Positions 13,515 through 20,131 of a stretch of 22,548 bases of DNA are shown here, in pieces (the stretch's first letter is position 1; every line of letters starts with the position of its first letter). A program made the translations under genes and the position numbers. Below the pieces are notes generated by a model that was not told the origin of the DNA, did no database searches, and worked only from the letters and a program-made list of their open reading frames with translations. Location of the stretch: positions 1 to 22,548 of the forward strand of contig DKTZ01000002.1 of NCBI GenBank assembly GCA_002490425.1, written 5' to 3'. The DNA comes from Ruminococcaceae bacterium UBA7217. GTDB lineage: Bacteria > Bacillota > Clostridia > Oscillospirales > Acutalibacteraceae.

Positions 13515-14940
13515 ATTTACAGTAAAGCTCAATTTTCTTCAAGGTCGCAATCCGTCTGTATGACGTAATTTTAACCTTAATTTTACTGGTTTTAATCGGT
13601 TTAAAACAGCAAATACGCTTAGCGCCTATCGTTTCGCCAACAGCAATTTTTGTAAATCCGTTATCCGTTTCCGCAAAAATTTCAAAGCTTTCAATTTGCT
13701 GACCCGTTTCAATATTTTCACACAGAACTATCTTGTCAATTTTAACTTGTTCGTTAAATTCAAGGGTTATTTCGGGGTTTTCGTCCCCCTCACCGCACTG
13801 CCAATAGCCGTTTTCGCAGATTACGTTTGAGGCATTATGCTCTTCCTTTTCAGTAGATGCTGTCGCACTCGCTTTAAATGCAATATTTTCGGAAAATTCC
13901 GCTCTGAGCCTGTCTCCCAGTTTTCGCAGAACACGTACATCGCTCTTCGCAATAAGCCCGTTTTTATCAGGCGGAATATTGAGAAGAAATGCTGAATTTC
14001 CGCCGACTGTGCCGTAATAAATATCCATCAGTTTTTTAACTGATTTTACACAGAAATCCTGTGATTTATGATAAAACCAACCGGGTCTTATTGACACGTC
14101 CGTTTCGCAAGGGTACCAAATGAAATTGTTAATGCCGTCTATTATTTCTCTGCTACCCAAATCACTTGACATACTGTCTATTTTCTTTGAAAAAGCTTTA
14201 TCGTCTGTTTGCTGTGAACGCTCTGCGGTATACTCCTGATTACCGATAAACGACGGTACCACGCTCCATTCGGCGGAACGGTATTTACCTGCCTCGTTCC
14301 CGCACCAGCGAACATCGGGACCGCAAATATTCAGTACCGCATCAGGCTGTTTTTCTCTTATTAAAGTAAAATATCTGTTCCAATCGTAAACCTGCTTTTT
14401 GCCGTTTTTACCCTCGCCGCAGGCGCCGTCAAACCAAAAGCAGAAGATTTCGCCGTAATTTTCCGCAAGCTCCGTAAGCTGATTTACAAAATAATCGTCA
14501 TACGCCTTGCCCTGACCGTAGGTTTTTTCGTGCCTGTCCCACGGAGATAAATAAACACCGAATTTAATACCGTATTTTTTGCAGGCGTCGCTTACCTCTT
14601 TGACAACATCGCCCTTGCCGTTTTTATAAGGGCTGTTTTTAACCGAATAATCAGTATATTTACTCGGCCAAAGGCAAAACCCGTCGTGATGCTTGCAGGT
14701 GAGAATAAGCGCTCTCATACCTGCATTTTTTATTTCCTTTACCCACTGTTCTGCGTCAAGCCTTTTAGGATTAAACAAAGACGGGGAGGCGTTACCCTCC
14801 CCCCATTCTTTTCCTGTAAATGTGTTAGTGCCGAAATGGCAGAAAGCATAAAATTCAAGCTTTTGCCATTCGAGCTGTCTTTGTGACGGAGTTACCCTTG
14901 ACGCAAGAACAATGCTGTCATTCTGCATTGTTTGTGGCAA
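13513..14940 (-). CDS. GH29 alpha-L-fucosidase
   Basis: The 475-residue protein is a glycoside hydrolase family 29 enzyme removing alpha-linked L-fucose. Visible family traits are C-H-F-G-T-N-T-F-T (34-42), K-H-H-D-G-F-C-L-W-P (83-92), and W-F-D171-G-A-C-G with the expected nucleophile Asp. Residues about 330-475 look like an F5/8-type beta-sandwich carbohydrate-binding domain. There is no signal peptide, so it acts in the cytoplasm on imported sugars. TTG 14940 is chosen because AGGAG lies 9 nt upstream; ATG 14928 is too far from it. The start overlaps the DUF1667 gene by 23 nt, linking it to the glycerol-phosphate operon. Linkage preference is unknown. Confidence 0.9.
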   Translation of the reverse strand: MPQTMQNDSIVLASRVTPSQRQLEWQKLEFYAFCHFGTNTFTGKEWGEGNASPSLFNPKRLDAEQWVKEIKNAGMRALILTCKHHDGFCLWPSKYTDYSVKNSPYKNGKGDVVKEVSDACKKYGIKFGVYLSPWDRHEKTYGQGKAYDDYFVNQLTELAENYGEIFCFWFDGACGEGKNGKKQVYDWNRYFTLIREKQPDAVLNICGPDVRWCGNEAGKYRSAEWSVVPSFIGNQEYTAERSQQTDDKAFSKKIDSMSSDLGSREIIDGINNFIWYPCETDVSIRPGWFYHKSQDFCVKSVKKLMDIYYGTVGGNSAFLLNIPPDKNGLIAKSDVRVLRKLGDRLRAEFSENIAFKASATASTEKEEHNASNVICENGYWQCGEGDENPEITLEFNEQVKIDKIVLCENIETGQQIESFEIFAETDNGFTKIAVGETIGAKRICCFKPIKTSKIKVKITSYRRIATLKKIELYCK

Positions 14941-15280
14941 CTATGTCAACTCCTGTTCCCAAAATATTTTTAATTACAACATCGCCGATTTTTACGGGTG
15001 CTTTAATTGAGGCTTCGTTAATAACCTTCATACAGTCAAACATCATGCCCTTCGGAACAGGGCCTGCGGATTTCACGGGAACGACATAAGCCTTGCCGCC
15101 CTCAACCCGTACAGTAGTAGTGAGTGAGCGTGTGGGAGCGGTGCATTCGCTTCTCGCATACGCGTCGCCGCGCTTGCAGGTGTTGCCTGTAACATCCAAA
15201 ACCTCGCCGCTATCACCGAGTGTCACCGTAATACCGCAGCCTAAAGGACAAGCTACGCAAACAAGTTCTCTTTTTTCCAT
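14918..15280 (-). CDS. DUF1667 protein, cysteine-rich partner of FAD oxidoreductases
   Basis: The 120-residue protein has the DUF1667 pattern. N-terminal cysteines form C-V-A-C-P-L-G-C followed by G-N-T-C-K-R-G-D-A-Y-A, probably a metal or Fe-S site. Conserved-looking P-T-R-S-L-T-T-T-V and P-V-K-S-A-G-P-V-P-K-G follow. ATG 15280 is preferred over the frame to 15334 because it has GGAGG 9 nt upstream, and the longer version would run into the preceding gene. It lies 4 nt behind the second FAD oxidoreductase. In Firmicutes this family is regularly the third gene of glycerol-3-phosphate dehydrogenase-like clusters, so it probably works with the two oxidoreductases as an electron-transfer subunit. 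Confidence 0.85.
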   Translation of the reverse strand: MEKRELVCVACPLGCGITVTLGDSGEVLDVTGNTCKRGDAYARSECTAPTRSLTTTVRVEGGKAYVVPVKSAGPVPKGMMFDCMKVINEASIKAPVKIGDVVIKNILGTGVDIVATNNAE

Positions 15281-15284
15281 AACC

Positions 15285-16538
15285 TTATGCCTCCACTCTG
15301 ACAGTAATAACAGAATCTTTCGGAAGATTTGCAATTACATCTTTCTTGATTAAAACATATTCCATTTCACCGGGGCAAAGCTTTTTCTTTTTCTTGGAAA
15401 GAATCGTTTCGCCGTTTGCTTCAACTACTATTGCAGCATTTTTGAAAACTGCGCCGACACGGAAATAAAGCTTAACGTCTGTGTCTGTTTCACGGTTTAT
15501 TCTCTGCGGTACTATGTAACGCACGCCGTTTATGCCGCAAGTTTCGATGCAGTCGCCGCTTATTTTTTCGCCCTTAATGAATTTAGCCGCGCCGAGGCCA
15601 GCAATCTGGCTTTCCTCGGTTACATAGTCAACAAGGTCGTGTACCTGCAAAACATTACCGCAAGCAAATACGCCCTTGTGCTCTGTTTCACGGTATTCGT
15701 CAACCTTAGGTCCGTTTGTTATACGGTCAAGCGTAAGACCGGCATTTTTTGAAAGCTCATTTTCGGGTATAAGACCAACGGAAAGCATAAGCGTGTCGCA
15801 GGGAACATATTCTTCCGTACCTTTGATAGGCTGTAATTTTTCATCAACCTTTGCGATTGTAACACCCTCAAGTCTGTCTTTGCCGTGCGTTGCAACAACT
15901 GTGGTTGAAAGCTTAAGCGGAATATTAAAATCTTCAAGGCACTGAACAATGTTTCTTGTAAGACCGCCCGAATAAGGCATAAGCTCGCATACCATTTTAA
16001 CCTTTGCGCCCTCTAAAGTCATTCGGCGTGCCATAATAAGGCCGATGTCGCCCGAGCCTAAAATAACAACCTCATGACCGGGCATATAGCCGTCAATGTT
16101 AACATATTTTTGAGCCGTACCTGCGGTCATTATGCCAGAACCTCGCGATCCGGCGATTGAAAGAGCACCTCTCGGTCTCTCTCGGCAGCCCATTGCAAGA
16201 ACTACCGCTTTTGCTGAAATTTTAAGAAGCCCGTCCGTTTTATTAACGGCGGTAACCGTGTTGTCCTCCGCAATGTCAAGCACCATTGTGTCTGTTTTTA
16301 CAACAATATTGGTATTTTCCAAAAGCTTTATAAATCTGCCTGCATATTCAGGGCCTGAAAGCTCTTCGCCGAAATAGTGCAAACCAAAGCCTGTGTGAAT
16401 ACACTGTTCAAGAATACCGCCGAGAGTTTCGGCGCGTTCAAGAACAACAATTTTTTCAATACCCTCTTCGTGAGCCTTAAGCGCCGCCGCCATACCTGCA
16501 GGGCCGCCGCCGACTACTGCTAAATCAAAATTTGTCAT
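15285..16538 (-). CDS. NAD(P)/FAD-dependent oxidoreductase of the glycerol-3-phosphate cluster
   Basis: The 417-residue protein is a pyridine nucleotide-disulfide oxidoreductase-type flavoprotein. It has an FAD-binding G-G-G-P-A-G-M near the start, C-I-H-T-G-F-G-L, an A-M-G-C-R-E-R-P-R-G segment, and a second dinucleotide motif I-L-G-S-G-D-I-G-L. V-F-A-C-G-N-V-L-Q-V-H-D-L-V-D-Y marks the FAD ribityl site. ATG 16538 follows GAGGTG; the longer frame is rejected. It lies 10 nt behind the GlpA-like gene and 4 nt before DUF1667. The trio is known as an anaerobic glycerol-3-phosphate dehydrogenase-like cluster, in which this protein likely passes electrons. The electron acceptor is not known. Confidence 0.85.
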   Translation of the reverse strand: MTNFDLAVVGGGPAGMAAALKAHEEGIEKIVVLERAETLGGILEQCIHTGFGLHYFGEELSGPEYAGRFIKLLENTNIVVKTDTMVLDIAEDNTVTAVNKTDGLLKISAKAVVLAMGCRERPRGALSIAGSRGSGIMTAGTAQKYVNIDGYMPGHEVVILGSGDIGLIMARRMTLEGAKVKMVCELMPYSGGLTRNIVQCLEDFNIPLKLSTTVVATHGKDRLEGVTIAKVDEKLQPIKGTEEYVPCDTLMLSVGLIPENELSKNAGLTLDRITNGPKVDEYRETEHKGVFACGNVLQVHDLVDYVTEESQIAGLGAAKFIKGEKISGDCIETCGINGVRYIVPQRINRETDTDVKLYFRVGAVFKNAAIVVEANGETILSKKKKKLCPGEMEYVLIKKDVIANLPKDSVITVRVEA

Positions 16539-16548
16539 CTTCCGCACC

Positions 16549-17976
16549 TCACTTTGTCCTCTCATAAATTATTTTGGACTCTCCGCCGAATTTTGTTATT
16601 TCATTCATCGGAACGCCGAGTTCTCGTGAAAGGATTTCAACGACCTTGCTTCCGCAGAAGCCGCCCTGACATCTGCCCATTCCCGCTCTTGTTCTGCGCT
16701 TAACGCCGTCAACATCACGCGCGCCCGCAGGGGCTTTGATTGCGTCGATTATTTCACCCTCTGTTATCGTTTCACAGCGGCAAACAATTCTGCCGTATGC
16801 AGGATTCTTCTTTATAAGCTCCGCTCTTTCTTCATCATTCATATGGCGGAAACGAACGGGTGCTTCACGTGTTTCTGTATAAGACTCTTTTTCTGTAAGA
16901 GTCAATTTTTCGGAAAGAATTTCACGAACATAAAGCGCTATTGCGGGAGCGGCTGAAAGACCGGGTGATTCAACGCCTGCAACATTTAAGAAATGCTCGG
17001 ACTTTTCGCACCAGCCGATTATGAAATCGTCGCAAACGGGATGTGCCCTGACGCCTGCAAAGGACGTGATGGCGTTTCTTTGAGAAACAATCGGTACTGA
17101 TTTGAGTGCTTTTTCAACAATTTCCGCAAGTCCTTCGGGAGTTGTGGTTGTGTCGCTCTTATCATCAATATTTTTAGCGGTAGGACCTATGAGAAGATTG
17201 CCGTCAACCGTGGGAGTTACCAATATTCCTTTGCCCATTTCATTGGGGCACTGGAAAATTGTGTGTACCGCAAGATTTCCTACGGACTTGTCAAGCAAAT
17301 AATATTCGCCCTTTCTCGGCACAAGGTCAATTGAATCGTCGCCGACCATTGACGCCAGCTTGTCTGAATAATTACCCGCCGCATTTATAACGAATTTTGC
17401 CTTTATGTCGCCTGCCGTAGTCTTAAGAGTGTATACATCTCCCTGCTCAATAGCCTCTACTTCACAATTGCGAATAAACTCTACACCGTTTGTAACCGCA
17501 TTTTCAACTGCAGCAATTGTAAGCTCATAAGGACAAACAATACCTGCACTCTCGCAAAGAAGTGCGCCCACAGCCTCGTCACTGATGTTAGGCTCAATAC
17601 GGCGAAGAGTATCACGGTCAATTACGGAAAGACCGGGAACACCGTTTTTAACACCTCTGTCGAAAAGCACTTTTATGTGCTCCATTTCAGAGTCCGAAAA
17701 AGCCACAACCAAAGAACCGTTATTTTTAAACGGAACGTGGAGCTTTTCACAAACTTCCGGCATTAAAGCCGTGCCCTTAACATTAAGCTTTGCCTTCAGC
17801 GTACCGTTCTGTGCGTCAAAGCCGCCGTGAACAATAGCACTGTTTGCTTTTGTAGTACCCATTGCAACATCATTGCACTTTTCAAGCAATGCAACCGAAA
17901 TGTTAAATCGGCTCAGCTCTCTTGCAATAAGTCCGCCGACAACGCCTGTGCCTACAACTGCAACATCATAAGTCAT
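16549..17976 (-). CDS. GlpA-like glycerol-3-phosphate dehydrogenase with BFD-like 2Fe-2S domain
   Basis: The 475-residue protein starts with an FAD-binding motif G-T-G-V-V-G-G and carries a DAO-type flavin domain (to about residue 360). It ends with a bacterioferritin-associated-ferredoxin-like 2Fe-2S domain: C-R-C-E-T-I-T, then G-M-G-R-C-Q-G-G-F-C. This arrangement matches the catalytic subunit GlpA of anaerobic glycerol-3-phosphate dehydrogenase, which oxidises glycerol-3-phosphate to dihydroxyacetone phosphate. 2-hydroxyglutarate oxidase-like proteins are a close alternative. ATG 17976 is chosen for its AAGGGTGA site. No glycerol kinase or facilitator is visible. It is the first gene of a four-gene operon. 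Confidence 0.85.
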   Translation of the reverse strand: MTYDVAVVGTGVVGGLIARELSRFNISVALLEKCNDVAMGTTKANSAIVHGGFDAQNGTLKAKLNVKGTALMPEVCEKLHVPFKNNGSLVVAFSDSEMEHIKVLFDRGVKNGVPGLSVIDRDTLRRIEPNISDEAVGALLCESAGIVCPYELTIAAVENAVTNGVEFIRNCEVEAIEQGDVYTLKTTAGDIKAKFVINAAGNYSDKLASMVGDDSIDLVPRKGEYYLLDKSVGNLAVHTIFQCPNEMGKGILVTPTVDGNLLIGPTAKNIDDKSDTTTTPEGLAEIVEKALKSVPIVSQRNAITSFAGVRAHPVCDDFIIGWCEKSEHFLNVAGVESPGLSAAPAIALYVREILSEKLTLTEKESYTETREAPVRFRHMNDEERAELIKKNPAYGRIVCRCETITEGEIIDAIKAPAGARDVDGVKRRTRAGMGRCQGGFCGSKVVEILSRELGVPMNEITKFGGESKIIYERTK

Positions 17977-18038
17977 ACTTTCACCCTTTTTCCTCACGAA
18001 TACAAGAAACTGCATCCGAAAAAATTTTAACAAGAACA

Positions 18039-18047
18039 ATTATAGCA
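18039..18047 (-). promoter_or_regulatory. extended -10 promoter of the glycerol-phosphate operon
   Basis: On the minus strand TGC-TATAAT forms an extended -10 element with no good -35. Transcription should start near 18032, leaving a leader of about 55 nt. No catabolite-repression site was recognised. Confidence 0.55.
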
Positions 18048-18118
18048 CAATTGATATTAAATTAACATAGTTTTTACGGCAATTTGTAGTTATTTTTCAT
18101 CTATGTAATAGATGTTTT

Positions 18119-18823
18119 TTATCTATTAAGCGTTTTTATCTTTTCGCCGAGCCTTTTAAGTATTTTTTTCTCAAGGCGTGAAATATAGCTTTGTGAAATG
18201 CCGAGGTTATCTGCCACCTCTCTTTGAGTAAGCTCCCTGCCTCCGCTGAGGCCGTAACGCATATCAATTATCGTTTTTTCACGGGGTGTCAGCGTTGCAA
18301 TTACATTTCTCAAAACTCTTTTTTCGTCCTCTGACTCAATTTCGCTGTCAATTTCGTCAGCCTGACTTCCGAGCACATCAGAGAGCATAAGCTCATTGCC
18401 GTCCCAATCCACATTTAAAGGTTCGTCAAGAGAAACCTCAAGCTTTTGCGATGAAATTTTGCGAAGATACATAAGAATTTCATTTTCAATGCAACGGGAT
18501 GCGTATGTAGCTATTTTTGTGTTTTTCTGAGGAGAAAATGTGTTGACCGATTTAATCAGTCCTATTGTGCCGATTGAAATTAAATCCTCAAGCGCTATTC
18601 CCGAGCTTTCAAATTTTTTGGCAACATAAACGACTAAGCGTAGATTATGTACTATGAGTTCATCTCTCGCCCTTTCGTTTCCCTGAGCCATACACTCTAT
18701 AAGCTCATCCTCCTGCTCTTTGGTGAGCGGTTCGGGAAGCGACAGTGTGCCGTCCAGATAAAAAACATCCTTTTTAAACAGCTTTACGAACAGTTTCTTA
18801 AACAGATTTTTTATTTTTTTCAT
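18119..18823 (-). CDS. sigE: sporulation sigma factor SigE (pro-sigma-E)
   Basis: The 234-residue protein is the mother-cell sporulation sigma factor. It has a basic, amphipathic pro-sequence (residues about 1-22) before F-Y-L-D-G, then region 2 with H-N-L-R-L-V-V-Y-V-A-K-K-F and D-L-I-S-I-G-T-I-G-L-I-K, Y-A-S-R-C-I-E-N-E-I-L-M-Y-L-R, and V-D-W-D-G-N-E-L. Region 4 is R-E-V-A-D-N-L-G-I-S-Q-S-Y-I-S-R-L-E-K. The match to Bacillus SigE is close. ATG 18823 follows GGGAG. The start overlaps the end of spoIIGA, whose product cleaves off the pro-sequence at the septum. The usual next gene sigG is not found downstream. Confidence 0.95.
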   Translation of the reverse strand: MKKIKNLFKKLFVKLFKKDVFYLDGTLSLPEPLTKEQEDELIECMAQGNERARDELIVHNLRLVVYVAKKFESSGIALEDLISIGTIGLIKSVNTFSPQKNTKIATYASRCIENEILMYLRKISSQKLEVSLDEPLNVDWDGNELMLSDVLGSQADEIDSEIESEDEKRVLRNVIATLTPREKTIIDMRYGLSGGRELTQREVADNLGISQSYISRLEKKILKRLGEKIKTLNR

Positions 18824-19616
18824 AAGCGTCTCCCAACAAATCGGGGCAAAGCAAAACGTCGCAATCCTGCGGAAGATTTTCGCCGCACCCCAAATAAATA
18901 TTATGTATATTTTTTCCGGTAAAAACAGTGCCGTCAAGATGGAAAGCGGTCATTATGCCCTCTCCCTTGACCGTTGAAACGGGAATAATTCTTTCTTTGC
19001 AGTTATTGCCTGCGGAATACAGTTTCTTATAGATTTCTTCATTTGTCACAATCACGGGGGCAAATGAAAACGGCTCTTTAAGATTGTTTCCAGTATCCAT
19101 AAAACCTCGCAGTGTGATTTTTTCATTCCCTGATATAAGAGTTATGGGATAATACTGTTTACTTGGCTTTTTCTTATCGGTCAGCCGCAAAATAAGAGAT
19201 ATTACAGCGTAGGATATTACTGTGCACACCGTTAAAAAGGTTATGTCAATGTCAAAATAAACCGTGCCGTTTGAATAAATCATTAAATCCGTATCAAATA
19301 ACAGATATGCGGCAAGGCAAACTCCCGAAAAAACTGCGCTGATAATAAAAAGCCATATGCATTTTTTTATGTACGCCTTTGCCGACACAAATGGAAACGA
19401 AATCAAAATCATTAACGCCGCCGTAAGAATTTTAAGCAAAGTAACGAGAAATCCGAGATTTAAAAATACTGACAATGCGGATATTCCGCCAAGAGCCGCA
19501 CCCAAAACAAGTCTATAACGTTTTGCCTGCGCTCCCGTTATCAGTTTTACTCCCAACAGCATAAAATAGTTTACAAGCGTGTTTATAAGTAAAAGCACAT
19601 CTACATAAACCGTCAA
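18798..19616 (-). CDS. spoIIGA: sigma-E processing peptidase SpoIIGA
   Basis: The 272-residue membrane protease activates pro-sigma-E after the asymmetric septum forms. About five membrane segments occupy residues 1-145, starting with the family's T-V-Y-V-D-V-L-L-L-I-N. The cytoplasmic protease domain holds the aspartic-protease motif M-D174-T-G-N-N, with C-D-V-L-L near the end. The start is TTG 19616, with a G-run (AAGGGGG) 9-10 nt upstream; the in-frame ATG at 19658 coincides with the -10 element and the ruvX terminator and cannot be used. It overlaps sigE by 26 nt. Confidence 0.93.
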   Translation of the reverse strand: MTVYVDVLLLINTLVNYFMLLGVKLITGAQAKRYRLVLGAALGGISALSVFLNLGFLVTLLKILTAALMILISFPFVSAKAYIKKCIWLFIISAVFSGVCLAAYLLFDTDLMIYSNGTVYFDIDITFLTVCTVISYAVISLILRLTDKKKPSKQYYPITLISGNEKITLRGFMDTGNNLKEPFSFAPVIVTNEEIYKKLYSAGNNCKERIIPVSTVKGEGIMTAFHLDGTVFTGKNIHNIYLGCGENLPQDCDVLLCPDLLGDAYEKNKKSV

Positions 19617-19641
19617 GCTCTTTCGCCCCCTTATTTTAAAG

Positions 19642-19675
19642 AAAAAACCTGACACCATTATACAATGATGTCAGG
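19642..19675 (-). terminator. ruvX terminator
   Basis: An 11-bp stem with one G-U pair (19665-19675 with 19648-19658) and a 6-nt loop is followed on the minus strand by TTTTTTC. It ends the penicillin-binding protein - ruvX unit and overlaps the promoter proposed for spoIIGA. Confidence 0.9.
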
Positions 19676-19690
19676 TATATATTTTGTCAT
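19657..19690 (-). promoter_or_regulatory. candidate spoIIG promoter with 22-bp spacer
   Basis: On the minus strand ATGACA (complement of 19685-19690) and TATAAT (complement of 19657-19662) are separated by 22 bp. The Bacillus spoIIG promoter is known for just such a long spacer and needs Spo0A-P. No perfect Spo0A box (TGTCGAA) is visible, only TGTC cores at 19669 and 19685. Confidence 0.5.
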
Positions 19691-19715
19691 TTTGTGGGTA
19701 ACCGCAAAGCAAAAA

Positions 19716-20123
19716 TCAAAGCGTTTTAAGATATTCTTCCAATATAAGCACAGCAGAAACTGCATCAACAATATTTTTTCTTTTTTTTCCACGGACGTCA
19801 TTACTGTTTAAAATGCTGTGAGCAGAAACGGTAGTTAAACGCTCATCACGAAACACAACGGGAATGTTTGTTGCCTTTTGGAGCTGTTCGCCGAATTCAC
19901 GGCAGGCTTCGGCACGAAATCCAAGTGAACCGTCCATATTTTTCGGAAGCCCCACGCAAAAGCATTCCGCTTTTCTTTCCGCCGCTATTTCAGAAATCTT
20001 TTCAATAAGCCTTTCACGGTCTTTCTCGGCAATAACGCAAACGGGAGATGCTAACAACTGAAGCTTGTCACATGCGGCTATCCCCGTTCTTGCGTCGCCG
20101 TAATCAACTGAAATAATTACCAT
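19716..20123 (-). CDS. ruvX: RuvX/YqgF RNase H-fold nuclease
   Basis: The 135-residue protein is a full-length YqgF/RuvX member. It has V-D7-Y-G-D-A-R-T-G-I-A at the start, V-G-L-P-K-N-M-D-G-S in the middle, V-F-R-D-E-R-L-T-T-V-S-A, and a C-terminal D-A-V-S-A-V-L-I-L. These give the RNase H-fold catalytic acidic residues. The family processes the 5' end of pre-16S rRNA in E. coli and is annotated as a putative Holliday junction resolvase. ATG 20123 lies 8 nt behind the penicillin-binding protein gene with AGG 7 nt upstream, so they form an operon. Confidence 0.93.
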   Translation of the reverse strand: MVIISVDYGDARTGIAACDKLQLLASPVCVIAEKDRERLIEKISEIAAERKAECFCVGLPKNMDGSLGFRAEACREFGEQLQKATNIPVVFRDERLTTVSAHSILNSNDVRGKKRKNIVDAVSAVLILEEYLKTL

Positions 20124-20131
20124 ATCAAGAC

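Noticed and set aside
18098..18120. CATCTA/TAGATG hairpin followed by T-run on the plus strand
   Set aside because: It would terminate plus-strand transcription, but no plus-strand gene ends there; on the sigE strand it lacks a T-run.
18119..18823. identification as SigG or SigK
   Set aside because: The basic pro-sequence and overlap with spoIIGA identify SigE.
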